From Saprospiraceae bacterium (lineage in GTDB: Bacteria; Bacteroidota; Bacteroidia; Chitinophagales; Saprospiraceae): a stretch of 64,000 nt of DNA. The position numbers were made by a program, and so were the translations under genes. The notes beneath the pieces were generated by a model. That model made no database searches. It was not told the DNA's origin and saw only the letters and a program-made list of their open reading frames with translations. The number at the start of each line of letters is the position of its first letter. Within the stretch, counting starts at the first letter, position 1. This document shows, piece after piece, positions 9,201-18,440 of the stretch. Where the stretch lies: assembly GCA_019638455.1 (NCBI GenBank), contig JAHBTU010000004.1:596885-660884 (forward strand), read 5' to 3'.

Positions 9201-12200
9201 TGAATGGAACATCTTCCAATTGGATAGCCGGTCCTGAGAAAAATGCTTCGAGGCTATATGTAGATGCCAGCCTCGAAGGCGCCGGTAATTTGGATGGTTT
9301 GAGCTGGGAAACCGCTTTTTCTGACCTACAGGATGCCCTGAAATACCCTTGCACCTCCTCCAACCTTGAAATATGGGTGGCGGCAGGAACCTACAAGCCT
9401 ACTTCGGGCAGCGACCGCGCTGTTTCCTTTCAGATGAAAAACGGGGTCGCCATCTATGGTGGCTTCAATGGTACGGAGACGGAACTTTCGCAGCGGAATT
9501 GGGTAACCAATGTCACTATCCTGAGTGGCGACCTGAACGGAGACGACACGGGTGAAGGCCCTGTGGGCATCGCTAACATCGGTGAGAACAGTTTTCACGT
9601 GGTTCGAAACAATGCCGCGGATCATTCCGCCGTATTGGATGGCTTTACCATCAAAGGCGGAAACGCCAGTTCCTTTGATTTAAGTGATAATGATTTTGGC
9701 GGAGGCATGATTAACAGCGCCGCTTCCCCGACATTAACCAATATTATTTTTCAGGGAAACCGGGCCGTGGACGGCGGCGGCGGGATGTTCAATGGTTCGG
9801 GCTCATCGCCTGTTTTGAACAATGTTGTTTTCGACCGTAATTTTTCCCAGGGCGGTGGAGGCGGTATGTATAGTTATACTGGCGCCAACCCGGTACTTAC
9901 GAACGTGTTGTTTTCAAATAACTATTGCAACGGCCAGAGTGGAGGTGGCGGAATGTTCAACTACCAGAACAGCCTGAGTTTAACCAACTGCACGTTCGTC
10001 AACAATTCGGCAGCACCCGCCGGGGGAATGCTCAACATTGGCGTCACTGGCACGGTGACGAGCAGCGTGTTTTCAAACAATGCATCCTTTAGCTCCGGAG
10101 GCGCATTTTACAATGAGGATACAGAAATTGATTTTACCAACTGCCTGTTCTCGGGAAATATTTCAAATATTTATGGCGGCGTCATGTTCAACCGTTCATC
10201 CACTATAAACGTTGCCAGTTGCACTTTTTTCGACAACACCACTCAGGAGACACCGGCCGTTTACAGGAGTACGAGCGTAATGTACATTGATGGCAACAAC
10301 CCGGTAACAACGATTAAGAACAGCATATTTTGGAACAACGGCGGGCTTTTCGGAAGCGCCACACCGACCATTACATACTCCGTGGTGCAAGGGGGGTGGG
10401 CCGGCCCCGGCAGCGACAATGCGAGTGCCAATCCTGCTTTTACCAACCCGGACAACCCGGTAGGCCCGGACGGGATATGGGGTACCTCGGACGACGGCCT
10501 CCAGCTTCAAACCTGCTCGCCTGCCCTGAATGCAGGCGATAATACGGGGGCGCCTGCCACTGATCTGACGGGAAGTTCCAGAATTGTCGATGGCGCCGTG
10601 GACCCGGGGGCGTATGAAAACCAAACAGGGTTTTTGACCAGAACCTGGTACCTCGATGCAGATGGCGATGGCTATTACACGGGTAATGGTATTACCCAGT
10701 GTCTTTCTCCTGGAGCCGGATACGTGTACACAGGCCTGATTGACGGCGGCGATTGCAATGATGCCGACGGCAACATCCATCCGGGCGCGGCAGAGCTGTG
10801 CAACCTCACGGACGACGACTGCGACGGGCTAACGGATGAAGACGAAGTTTGCGCGGGCAATATCATTTATGTCAATTTGAATGCCACCGGCGCCAACGAC
10901 GGGTCTTCGTGGGCAAACGCCTACACCGACCTGCAAAGCGCTATTTCAGACCCGCGTCCGGGGCTTTATCAAATTTGGGTGGCCCAGGGAACATATAAGC
11001 CCACTACCGATAACGACCGGAGCAAATCGTTTAGCTTGCGAAGTAACTGGGGTATCTACGGCGGATTTAATGGTACGGAAACCGCGCTGGCCCAACGGGA
11101 CTGGAAACTCAACGAAACCGTACTCAGCGGCGATATCGGTGTTCAGGGCGATAAATCGGACAACAGCTACCATGTAGTTTATACCTACGCAGACCCAATG
11201 ACCACAAACAACCTTGCCAATGCCGTATTGGATGGTTTTACCATTACAGGCGGCAATGCCAATGGTGGTTCTGGCAATGGCGGAGGCATTTTCATGGGCA
11301 CCAGCACTATGTATCCTCAGGTGAACCCCCAGATAAGAAATTGCACCATCATCGATAATTCGGCCTCCAATATCGGCGGCGGGATTTGTACGCAAAACTC
11401 CGTTTACGCCTCTATCGAAAATTGTATTTTCCAAGCCAACACGGCCAGTTCCGGCGGCGCATTTCGCAGCGGCTCTAATGTCACCCTTATCAATTGCCTG
11501 TTCTCCGGAAACACGGCTACCTATGGCGGCGGCATACACAACGACAACCAGGTTACCGTAAAAAACTGTTCATTTTCCGGCAATAGCGGGAATTTTGGCG
11601 GCGCTATTTCGCAAGGCGGCGGTTCGTTTACCCTTACCAATTGCATCCTGTGGGGCAACAATACCGAAATCTACTTATGGTTCGGCCCAGCCCCGGTGGT
11701 GTCCTATTCCATTGTCCAGGGCGGTTATGCCGGCACGGGCAACCTGAATGCGAATCCGCTATTCGTGAATCAGCCCCCTATTGGGCTTGGGACTTCGGGC
11801 GATCTGCACCTCACGGCAGGCTCGCCAGCCATAGATGCCGGTACGGCTACCGGCGCTCCGGCTACCGACTTGGACGGCAACCCTCGCCCCTTCGGCGCGG
11901 GATATGAAATGGGCGCTTATGAGTTCACCGGCCCCTCCTGCCCCACCATCACATTCACCGCCACGCCTACCAGCACCTGCGCCGGTTCCAACGACGGCCA
12001 GATCGTTATCTCCGGCGAAACCGGCGGCGCCGGCCCGTACATGTACTCCAACGATAACGGGATGAACTACCAGATCGGCGCTACCTTCACTGGCTTGGCG
12101 GCCGATACCTATCCGGTCAAAATCAAGGATAGCAACAACTGTGAAAGCGCCACCCAGAACATCGCCGTGGAAACCACGCCAAACGCTACCCCCACCGTAA

Positions 12201-13708
12201 GCATCGCTGCTTCGCCGGCGGACGCGATCTGCGCGGGCGCACCGGTGCAGTTTACTGCCTCGGTGGGCAACACGGGCGGCGGCACGGTGACATATCATTT
12301 CAAAGTCAACGGCGGCAACGTACAAAACGGCGCTTTCAACACTTACAGCACGACCACTTTGGCCAACGGCGACCAGGTGACCTGCGAAATCACCATCTCC
12401 GGCGGCAGTTGCCTAACAGTCAATACGGCTGGTTCAAACACGATTACGATGACAGTGAATACATGTGCCAAAGTTATCAGCGGTGCCCTCATCTGGGAGC
12501 ACGACGATGCCTCCGGTGTGGGCAACGCCACCGTCGCGCTCACGGGCGACGAAACCGGCTCGATGACCACAACTGCCGACGGGCTGTTCTCCTTCACTAT
12601 CGAACCCGGCTCGAACTTGACCATCACTCCGGCCAAAACCATTAACAAACTCAACGGCGTGACCACCGCCGATGCCACTCGCATCCAGCAGCACATCGCC
12701 AACTCCAACCCCCTCACTGACCTTTACAAAATCGTGGCCGCCGACGTGAACAAAAGCAACTCAATCACGACGCTCGACGCGACAATCATCAACCAAGCCC
12801 TACTCGGCAATCCCTCGGCACTGTCGCAGTTCAAAACCTCTTGGCGTTTCGTGCCAACTTCGCATACAATGAGCAACCCACCCTGGGGCTTCCCGGAAAA
12901 CATTGTGCTGAACAATGTGCAAAACGACACGCCGGAACAAAATTTCTTCGGCATTAAAACGGGCGACGTGCTCACACCTTTTGCCAATCCGGCGAATTTC
13001 AACAACCCTGAATCGTCTGGATTTGCCCTCAACGCACCTGACCGGGTGCTGCAATTTGGTGAACAAGTGGCGGTCACGTTCAGCGCCAATCAGTTTTCCG
13101 ACCTTGCGGCCTTGCAGTTTGCGTTGAAATTTAATGTGGAAAAATTGGCTTTAGTAAAAATAGAGCCGCTCACGGGATTGCCTGTTTCGGAGGAGAATTT
13201 TGGCACTTACAACATTTCCGAAGGGGAACTCCGTGTCGTGTGGTCGCAAGCAGAAGGCGTGCTGGTGGAGGAAGGCGCGGCAATTTTCACATTGACTTTC
13301 AATGTGCTGGAAAGTGGCGGCACACTCAACGAGGCGCTGCAACTGGCCGACGAAGTGCTGGAAGGCCATGCTTACACGAGCACGTTGGTGGACAACAATG
13401 TCAAACTGAATTTCTTCGGCACCACGAGTGCCAATGACCCGGCAACGCAACCTCAAATCGAATTGCTCCAAAACCGCCCCAACCCGTTCAACGGCACGAC
13501 GACGCTCGGTTTTGTGCTGCCGGAAAGTTGCGAGGCGCAGTTGCGGATTTTTGATGTTTCGGGCAGGATGTTGGCAGAAAAAAAGGCACAATACCCGGCA
13601 GGCCGGAACGAGGAAACGTTTGATTTGGAAGGCGCGAGCGGGGTGTTGTGGTATGAGTTGGCGACACCGTTCGGGATTTTGACGAGGAAAATGGTGGCGG
13701 TAAAATAG
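6242..13708 (+). CDS. Giant T9SS surface protein with four beta-helix regions, LamG, MopE-like, dockerin-like and cohesin-like domains
   Basis: The protein has 2488 aa. ATG at 6242 is chosen over upstream in-frame starts because it begins a clean signal peptide (MKQHIFFPVLLALCLAAVSN..SLQA). Four right-handed beta-helix regions each start with a 'YVxxxxxGxxDGxSWANA' motif (~24-420, 422-760, 1003-1460, 1540-1898) and contain repeated 'NCTFxGN..GGG' rungs, as in choice-of-anchor Q and pectate-lyase-like proteins. A LamG/concanavalin-like domain (~773-955) sits after the second. A Cys- and Asp-rich MopE-like metal-binding motif (~1466-1538; DADGDGYY, GGDCNDAD, DDDCDG) sits before the fourth. Then follow a SprB-type repeat, an Ig-like domain, the dockerin-like pair (~2120-2190), a cohesin-like domain (~2257-2396) and the T9SS sorting domain (~2402-2488). 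Probable role: surface adhesion or polysaccharide binding. Beta-helices can be lyases, but I see no catalytic set that proves it. The gene probably responds to the HTCS just upstream. Confidence 0.93.
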   Translation: MKQHIFFPVLLALCLAAVSNSLQAATRYVKPTAGGTGDGSSWANASADLQAMVNASAAGDTVWVAAGNYKPAEDPSGNANPADPRDKSFYLKNGVKVFGGFAGTENTLGERNIGANPTILSGDFNGDDAVSGSGGSLSFSNNGENAYHVVVSVSDDNTTLLDGFTITGGNANGEGGFTAEGQYYQRYIGAGLVAFGASLSIRNCTFTGNNADGAPGGGLGGALYFYLGSPQLDNCTILNNNAHTGGGFYGNNCTAAIKNCVFYGNKAVFGSAADIDNYGSAAFTHCTFAGNHTSLIAVLYSDNYASLSLVNSIIWNNWIGGGYGAMVTGFNASMAASYSVIQNQCCLSGPGVIFGQDPLFKNANNPAGPDGIHRTADDGLWIPYNSPAINAGDPAITDPPLDITGYARTGVFDAGAYENSCPSEQGQVFYVKPAASGTGDGSSWANAAGDLQSAIDNLPIYCGQTEIWVAEGTYKPMRDQNGNQNPADPRTKTFTLRAGIILYGGFAGTENNPDERDIPGNPTILSGDFNDNDLITGSGASLSISGNNENAYQIAVCQADRLDGFTISGGNGGEGGGLNLAGNKIYNCTFYANSASQGGAITISGGAPVIANCIFRHNQAIIGSGIYVPSFVYLEMFNCTFSGNKADDGTLANILLNGISRIDNCIFWGNSSEIFNDPGNWPANISHSIVQGGYPGTGNLDADPLFVSPTNLRLQLCSPAVNAGINASVPGDLTVDMDGNPRIFNSGTVDMGAYELQAIPQDGVPVPPTTTDNALHFDGVNDHVALINNCGMGAPIVNGDDAITIEYWFRGSVLQSAVRLQPDGDHYIVSGHYGEHILSNDGGWAQGSGVPVGAAATDGKWHHIAMTWQRATVNGFKSYLDGELVGQRNSSANPLPIINTGAYLGALYGNDQLMAGSLDNVRIWNVARTKEQIQAGLCGLTLPQSGLVAWYAFDHGEANGNNINVLPGVENIAQPGFYNGQLINLELNGTSSNWIAGPEKNASRLYVDASLEGAGNLDGLSWETAFSDLQDALKYPCTSSNLEIWVAAGTYKPTSGSDRAVSFQMKNGVAIYGGFNGTETELSQRNWVTNVTILSGDLNGDDTGEGPVGIANIGENSFHVVRNNAADHSAVLDGFTIKGGNASSFDLSDNDFGGGMINSAASPTLTNIIFQGNRAVDGGGGMFNGSGSSPVLNNVVFDRNFSQGGGGGMYSYTGANPVLTNVLFSNNYCNGQSGGGGMFNYQNSLSLTNCTFVNNSAAPAGGMLNIGVTGTVTSSVFSNNASFSSGGAFYNEDTEIDFTNCLFSGNISNIYGGVMFNRSSTINVASCTFFDNTTQETPAVYRSTSVMYIDGNNPVTTIKNSIFWNNGGLFGSATPTITYSVVQGGWAGPGSDNASANPAFTNPDNPVGPDGIWGTSDDGLQLQTCSPALNAGDNTGAPATDLTGSSRIVDGAVDPGAYENQTGFLTRTWYLDADGDGYYTGNGITQCLSPGAGYVYTGLIDGGDCNDADGNIHPGAAELCNLTDDDCDGLTDEDEVCAGNIIYVNLNATGANDGSSWANAYTDLQSAISDPRPGLYQIWVAQGTYKPTTDNDRSKSFSLRSNWGIYGGFNGTETALAQRDWKLNETVLSGDIGVQGDKSDNSYHVVYTYADPMTTNNLANAVLDGFTITGGNANGGSGNGGGIFMGTSTMYPQVNPQIRNCTIIDNSASNIGGGICTQNSVYASIENCIFQANTASSGGAFRSGSNVTLINCLFSGNTATYGGGIHNDNQVTVKNCSFSGNSGNFGGAISQGGGSFTLTNCILWGNNTEIYLWFGPAPVVSYSIVQGGYAGTGNLNANPLFVNQPPIGLGTSGDLHLTAGSPAIDAGTATGAPATDLDGNPRPFGAGYEMGAYEFTGPSCPTITFTATPTSTCAGSNDGQIVISGETGGAGPYMYSNDNGMNYQIGATFTGLAADTYPVKIKDSNNCESATQNIAVETTPNATPTVSIAASPADAICAGAPVQFTASVGNTGGGTVTYHFKVNGGNVQNGAFNTYSTTTLANGDQVTCEITISGGSCLTVNTAGSNTITMTVNTCAKVISGALIWEHDDASGVGNATVALTGDETGSMTTTADGLFSFTIEPGSNLTITPAKTINKLNGVTTADATRIQQHIANSNPLTDLYKIVAADVNKSNSITTLDATIINQALLGNPSALSQFKTSWRFVPTSHTMSNPPWGFPENIVLNNVQNDTPEQNFFGIKTGDVLTPFANPANFNNPESSGFALNAPDRVLQFGEQVAVTFSANQFSDLAALQFALKFNVEKLALVKIEPLTGLPVSEENFGTYNISEGELRVVWSQAEGVLVEEGAAIFTLTFNVLESGGTLNEALQLADEVLEGHAYTSTLVDNNVKLNFFGTTSANDPATQPQIELLQNRPNPFNGTTTLGFVLPESCEAQLRIFDVSGRMLAEKKAQYPAGRNEETFDLEGASGVLWYELATPFGILTRKMVAVK

Positions 13709-13739
13709 ATACTGGCAAGCGCTGTTTTTGCAGCAATCG

Positions 13740-13778
13740 CGGCCTTCGGAGCACCTGTTTTCCGAAGGCCGTTTTTAT
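13740..13778 (+). terminator. Rho-independent terminator
   Basis: An 11-bp perfect stem (CGGCCTTCGGA at 13740-13750, complement at 13761-13771) is followed directly by TTTTTATT. It lies 31 bases after the stop at 13708 and separates this gene from the second HTCS gene, which therefore needs its own promoter. Confidence 0.85.
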
Positions 13779-13847
13779 TCAGTTCCTCGACTTCCGCCTA
13801 ATTTTTACCTTTAACCCTGCATTTATCCTGTTATCATCCTTCCTTTT

Positions 13848-16800
13848 GTGCGAACAAGTACACACCTCACTTTGACGACGATACTTCGTTTGGCTGACCG
13901 AAGCAAACGCAAGGCATTGCTGTTTTGGGGACTTGTGTCCGCCTTGTCACTTGCTGCACAGGACTACATTGCCAAAGTGGAGTATTACAGCGTAGAGCAG
14001 GGATTGTCGCACCGACAGGTCAACACCATTTTTCAGGATAACAGGGGATTCGTCTGGCTTGGCACACTCAACGGGCTGAACCGCTTTGATGGGTATACTT
14101 TCAAGACGTACACCAAAGAAAAAGACGGGCTGTTTTTCAACGAAATTTGGGGAGGTCGGGTGGATGCCGACGGTTGGCTGTGGCTCTTAGGCCGGGAGGA
14201 GGAGCGCATTTGTCTGTTTCACCCGGAACGCGGCGAAGTGTTGTCGTTGGAAGAGAAGTTTGGGAAGAGCGACCCCCAATTTGCCGCCAGCAAATTTTGG
14301 CACAATATGTTGCGCGGCGACGACGGGGCGCTTTGGCTGTTAGCCAAAAACACGAACATATTGTATCGCTACCACCCCGTCAGCGGCCTTCGGGCTTTCC
14401 CGATAAAGGGGCTACAGGGCATCCGACCGGTTTATTTTTCTCCCGACAAAACGATCTGGGTGACGACGGAGGACGACCTCATCGTCGAGCTGAGCCAAGA
14501 AGGTAAAGAACTGCGCCGCGTCGAAAAAAATTGGCTCTACGGCGACTGGGCCATATCCGAAAACGGCATTTTGACCATACCGCGACCTCGCCACCCGGTG
14601 GAACATTTTCGTTACTACAATCTCAAAGCCGAACGCTTGCCCTATACCCCACCCGGTCTGGAGCACACCCAAGAGCCTTTTCCTGCGCTTATTTTCCCCT
14701 TCGACGATAAAGGCACGTTTGTGATTCACGACCGCCTCATTGCTCCTCAACGCGGCACATTGGCGCAGTGGACGTTTTCGCACCACGATAAAAACAATTT
14801 CTTATGGCGAGCTTTCATGAGAGACGATGCGGGCAGATATTGGCTGGGCGACGATTTCGGGTTTTACATCCTGCAAATCAAAAAAAACCGCTTTCAGCAC
14901 TATCTTTTCAAAAAAGATGCGCTGCCTGCTTTGGGCAACAGCATACGCGGCATCGTTGCCACATCCGACAAGTTGTTCGCGAACTTGGAGAGTTTCGGCC
15001 TGTATGAACATGATTTTCGGAGCGGGAAAAGCCGCCGCATAGAAGCCGCTGGCGCAGGCTTTGGCAACCATGCGCTTGCATTTTCCAGCAAAGGGGAAAT
15101 TTTCTCCGGCAAGGAAAAATCGCTCCACCGTCTGCTGCCCGATGGCACAAAAGGAGAAAGGATACCGACCGACTTCGACACTTGGGTTTTTTGCGAAGAC
15201 GACACAGGGAAAATGTGGCTCGGCTCCTCGTCCGCCGGGCTGCACACACTCGCACCCGGCGCGAAGGCGACGGAGCCGTTCTCCCGCTACAATGGCTTCG
15301 ACGCGCTGGTGCCCGCCTTCATCCTCTACATCAAACGGGAGCCAAGTGGCGCATTATGGGTTTGTGCCAATAACGGTTTTTACAAAGTGGACCCGCAAAA
15401 AGGTGTCGTCGCGCGGTATTGGAGGGGCGGCGCGGGCGCATATTTTTTGCCCGCCGAAAATTTTCTCCATTTTCATCGGGATGCCGATGGCGTGTTTTGG
15501 TTTGCCACCGCAAACGGCCTGGTGCGCGCTGCTTCCAAAATGGACGACGACGGCACCCGCTCGCCCGCGTGGGACGCGCAATCAGGCAAGGTGTTCGACC
15601 GCACCAACAGCTTTTCCAACGACTTCATTTATGCGGTTTATGAGGATGCGCGGGGCAGGCTTTGGCTCCCCAGCGACAACGGCATCATTTGCATGGACAA
15701 AAAAACGGAGGCGGTGAAGACCTACTTCGTGTCCGACGGCATCACCAATGCCGAATTCAACCGGGCGGCACATTTTCAGGCACCGGACGGTACGCTCTAT
15801 TTCGGCGGCTTGAACGGCATCAACGCTTTCAATCCCGCCGATTTTGACGACGTAAACAAATCGCAGGCCGATGCTCCGCTCGAGCTGACGGCATTTCAGC
15901 AATTTGACAAAAATGAAAACCGCCTCGTTGACCGCACTCGTGAAATCCTGCGCACCCATGAAATCCTGCTCCGCCCCGACGACCGTTTTTTCAATCTAGA
16001 AGTCACTCTCTTGACTTTCAACGAGCCGGGCCTGATTCAATACGCATGGAAAATCGAAGGTTTGGACGAAGACTGGCACTACCAAAAAGAGCGGCAAATC
16101 AACTTCGGCGGGCTGCCATACGGCACCTATACGCTGCGCATCAAAGCCAAAGCGGCCGACGGCCAATGGTCGAAAAAAGAATTGAGTTTCACTTTGCGAG
16201 CGCTGCGCCCTTGGTATTTGCAAACTTGGTTTCTGGCAATGATGGCGCTGCTCTTGGGGTTGGGTATTCGGGGCTACATCCGTTGGCGCAGCCAGCAGCA
16301 TATTTTGGAGCAAAGAAAATTGGAAAGCATGGTTGAAAAGGCCACCGAGCGAATCGAGCAGGACAAACGCACCATCGAAAAACAGGCGGAAGAGCTGCGG
16401 CAATTGGACAAGGTGAAATCCAATTTTTTCGCCAACGTGAGCCACGAACTGCGCACCCCCCTGACCCTGATGTTGGGGCCTATTTCTTCGATGCTCAAAA
16501 GTGGCGAACTGAGCAACCGCAATTTCACCTACGCCAAACTCGCGCAGCAAAATGGCGAGCAACTGCTCAAACTCGTGGGCGAAATTCTCGACTTGCAAAA
16601 ATTGGAATCGAAAAAACTCGAACTCCATCCCAAACCCGTGCTGCTTTATCCTTTGCTGAAACGCATCGCCGCTCAATTTGAGAGTCTTGCCCAAAACAAA
16701 TCCATCGCCTTCGTCTTCTTGTATCGTGCTGAAAAAAGTTTGCAAATCGAGACCGATGCCGCCAAATTGGAACTGGTAATCAACAACCTGTTGTCCAATG

Positions 16801-17984
16801 CCATGAAATTCACCAGCGCGGGCGAGCGCGTGGAATTCAAAGCGGAAGACCTCGCGCACGGCATCCGCCTGACGGTGACCGACACGGGCAAGGGCATTCA
16901 TCCCGGCGACTTGCCGCGTGTTTTCGACCGCTTTTTTCAAAGTCGGCAAGCCGACGCGCCCACCGAGGGAGGCACGGGCATCGGCTTGGCTTTGGTCAGA
17001 GAGCTCTCCGTTTTGTTCGGCGGCAGCGTCAGCGTCCAAAGCCCGGCGGCAGGCGAAAAAGGCTCGGCTTTTACTTTTGAATTCCCCAAAATCGAGGTCA
17101 TGGGCGCGGCGGAACAGCTCGTCGAAGAAAACCCCGCACCTGTGGGCGAAGCCTTCGCTATACCCGCCATAACAGAAAATGATGCCCCTGAAAAACCGTC
17201 CATCCTGCTGGTGGAAGACAATCTCGATTTGCGCATCTATCTGCAAACCCTGCTGTCGGATAAATACCGCGTTAGGGCTGCTGAAAACGGTCAGGCTGCC
17301 CTCCATTACTTATCGCAGGAAATCGAAAATCGCAAATCTGAAATCGTGAACCTCGTGATTTCCGACATCATGATGCCCGTGATGGACGGTTTTCAGTTGT
17401 TGGAAAAACTCAAAAGCGACGAGCGTTTTCGCCACATCCCCGTCGTCCTGCTCACCGCGCGAGCCGATATGCAAGACAAAATCCGCGCCCTGCGCATCGG
17501 CGTGGACGACTACCTGCTCAAGCCCTTCGAAGAAGAAGAACTTTTGGTGCGCGTAGCTGCCTTGCTCGAAAGATATAGCGAGCGCCGCCGGGGATGGGAA
17601 AGTCGTTCGGAAGAAGCAGAGGAGGCTGAGCAACCGCCCGGTTCAGACATTCGCCTGTCGGAACACGATGCCGCTTGGCTAGCCTCTTTGGAAACGCTGG
17701 TGGCCGCCGAAGCGCAGAACGACCAACTGTCCGTGACTTGGCTTGCCGACCAACTGCACCTGAGCGAACGCCATTTTCAGCGCCGCCTGAAACTGCTCAC
17801 CGGGCTATCGCCCAATGCCTACATCAAGGAAGTGCGTTTGCAGGAAGCACGCCGTTTGCTCGAACTCAGGCAGGTGCGTTCGGTGAAGGAGGCGGCTTGG
17901 GCGGTGAATTTCCGCGATGAAAAGTATTTTGCCCAGCAGTTCCGCGAGCGATTCGGGAAGTATCCTTCGGAGATGATGCATTGA
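13848..17984 (+). CDS. Hybrid two-component system regulator (HTCS), second copy
   Basis: This protein of about 1378 aa has the same layout as the 1965-6023 regulator but is clearly diverged. An N-terminal hydrophobic signal (ALLFWGLVSALSLAAQ) precedes Reg_prop propeller repeats (LSHRQVNTIFQDNRGFVWLG). A Y_Y_Y domain (~700-785), a membrane segment (~790-812) and a short coiled linker (EQRKLESMVEKATERIEQDK) follow. The HisKA domain has His866 in SHELRTPL, and the ATPase has NNLLSNAMKF, DTGKGI and GGTGIGLAL. The receiver has Asp1173 in ISDIMMPVMDG. An AraC-type helix-turn-helix (~1280-1378) ends the protein. The start is uncertain: GTG at 13848 gives a long basic n-region, and TTG codons at 13872 and later are alternatives. 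Its likely target is the 18441 gene downstream, by analogy with the first regulator-target pair; this is inferred from order only. Confidence 0.93.
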   Translation: MRTSTHLTLTTILRLADRSKRKALLFWGLVSALSLAAQDYIAKVEYYSVEQGLSHRQVNTIFQDNRGFVWLGTLNGLNRFDGYTFKTYTKEKDGLFFNEIWGGRVDADGWLWLLGREEERICLFHPERGEVLSLEEKFGKSDPQFAASKFWHNMLRGDDGALWLLAKNTNILYRYHPVSGLRAFPIKGLQGIRPVYFSPDKTIWVTTEDDLIVELSQEGKELRRVEKNWLYGDWAISENGILTIPRPRHPVEHFRYYNLKAERLPYTPPGLEHTQEPFPALIFPFDDKGTFVIHDRLIAPQRGTLAQWTFSHHDKNNFLWRAFMRDDAGRYWLGDDFGFYILQIKKNRFQHYLFKKDALPALGNSIRGIVATSDKLFANLESFGLYEHDFRSGKSRRIEAAGAGFGNHALAFSSKGEIFSGKEKSLHRLLPDGTKGERIPTDFDTWVFCEDDTGKMWLGSSSAGLHTLAPGAKATEPFSRYNGFDALVPAFILYIKREPSGALWVCANNGFYKVDPQKGVVARYWRGGAGAYFLPAENFLHFHRDADGVFWFATANGLVRAASKMDDDGTRSPAWDAQSGKVFDRTNSFSNDFIYAVYEDARGRLWLPSDNGIICMDKKTEAVKTYFVSDGITNAEFNRAAHFQAPDGTLYFGGLNGINAFNPADFDDVNKSQADAPLELTAFQQFDKNENRLVDRTREILRTHEILLRPDDRFFNLEVTLLTFNEPGLIQYAWKIEGLDEDWHYQKERQINFGGLPYGTYTLRIKAKAADGQWSKKELSFTLRALRPWYLQTWFLAMMALLLGLGIRGYIRWRSQQHILEQRKLESMVEKATERIEQDKRTIEKQAEELRQLDKVKSNFFANVSHELRTPLTLMLGPISSMLKSGELSNRNFTYAKLAQQNGEQLLKLVGEILDLQKLESKKLELHPKPVLLYPLLKRIAAQFESLAQNKSIAFVFLYRAEKSLQIETDAAKLELVINNLLSNAMKFTSAGERVEFKAEDLAHGIRLTVTDTGKGIHPGDLPRVFDRFFQSRQADAPTEGGTGIGLALVRELSVLFGGSVSVQSPAAGEKGSAFTFEFPKIEVMGAAEQLVEENPAPVGEAFAIPAITENDAPEKPSILLVEDNLDLRIYLQTLLSDKYRVRAAENGQAALHYLSQEIENRKSEIVNLVISDIMMPVMDGFQLLEKLKSDERFRHIPVVLLTARADMQDKIRALRIGVDDYLLKPFEEEELLVRVAALLERYSERRRGWESRSEEAEEAEQPPGSDIRLSEHDAAWLASLETLVAAEAQNDQLSVTWLADQLHLSERHFQRRLKLLTGLSPNAYIKEVRLQEARRLLELRQVRSVKEAAWAVNFRDEKYFAQQFRERFGKYPSEMMH

Positions 17985-17992
17985 AGGGGTTA

Positions 17993-18224
17993 TTAAGGGT
18001 CATTAGGGGTCATTTCAAATTGTCGCCAGTAAATCGGAACGCTGTTCCGATACATGAGGCTGTATCACAAGTGATAGTTGTTGACAGGATTGACAAGATT
18101 TACAGGATTAAAGATTTTATTCTTGGAGAAAACCTATAAATCTTGTCAATCCTGTCGAAATTTAAACTTTTAAGACAGTCTGGTACAAAAGCGATAATTT
18201 GAAATAACCCCTAATGACTTTTAA
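17993..18224. repeat. Nested palindromic element after the HTCS gene
   Basis: Outer arms of 34 bp (17993-18026 and 18191-18224) are complementary at 30 positions. Three of the other four would be G-U pairs in RNA. Inside lies a second, perfect 20-bp inverted repeat (18083-18102 and 18137-18156, GACAGGATTGACAAGATTTA), plus small palindromes CGGAAC/GTTCCG and TATCAC/GTGATA. The element begins 8 bases after the stop codon. It may be a miniature mobile element or a strong transcript-end structure. No coding sequence is seen in it. Confidence 0.7.
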
Positions 18225-18235
18225 TCCCCCCCCAA

Positions 18236-18350
18236 TGTCGCCTTTTTCCCACCTGTGTCGTCTTTTTCCACCCTGTTTTTGGGGCTTGTCGGGTTTTTCC
18301 AACCAACTGGTCGGGTATGTCTGCCTGTGTCGGAGGCCATGTTTGTGTCG
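18236..18350 (+). promoter_or_regulatory. Cluster of TGTCG repeats upstream of the 18441 gene
   Basis: TGTCG occurs at 18236, 18256, 18287, 18328 and 18346, with a related GTCGGG near 18309. The first three are followed by a pyrimidine stretch of the type TTTTTCC(C/A)ACC. Spacings are close to whole multiples of a helical turn. This is a candidate binding region for the upstream HTCS. The rest of the gap to 18440 shows nothing further that I recognise. Confidence 0.4.
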
Positions 18351-18440
18351 AACAAAAAGGTACGCGAGCGGAGCGATGGGTGTTTCCGTCCGGCGTTCGC
18401 AACCTTCCGCAGACACATAAATAATTAAACCTTGTCGGAC

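Noticed and set aside
6242..13708. Assignment of the beta-helix protein as a pectate lyase enzyme
   Set aside because: The fold pattern is clear but no catalytic residues can be identified, and most such choice-of-anchor Q proteins are not shown to be enzymes.
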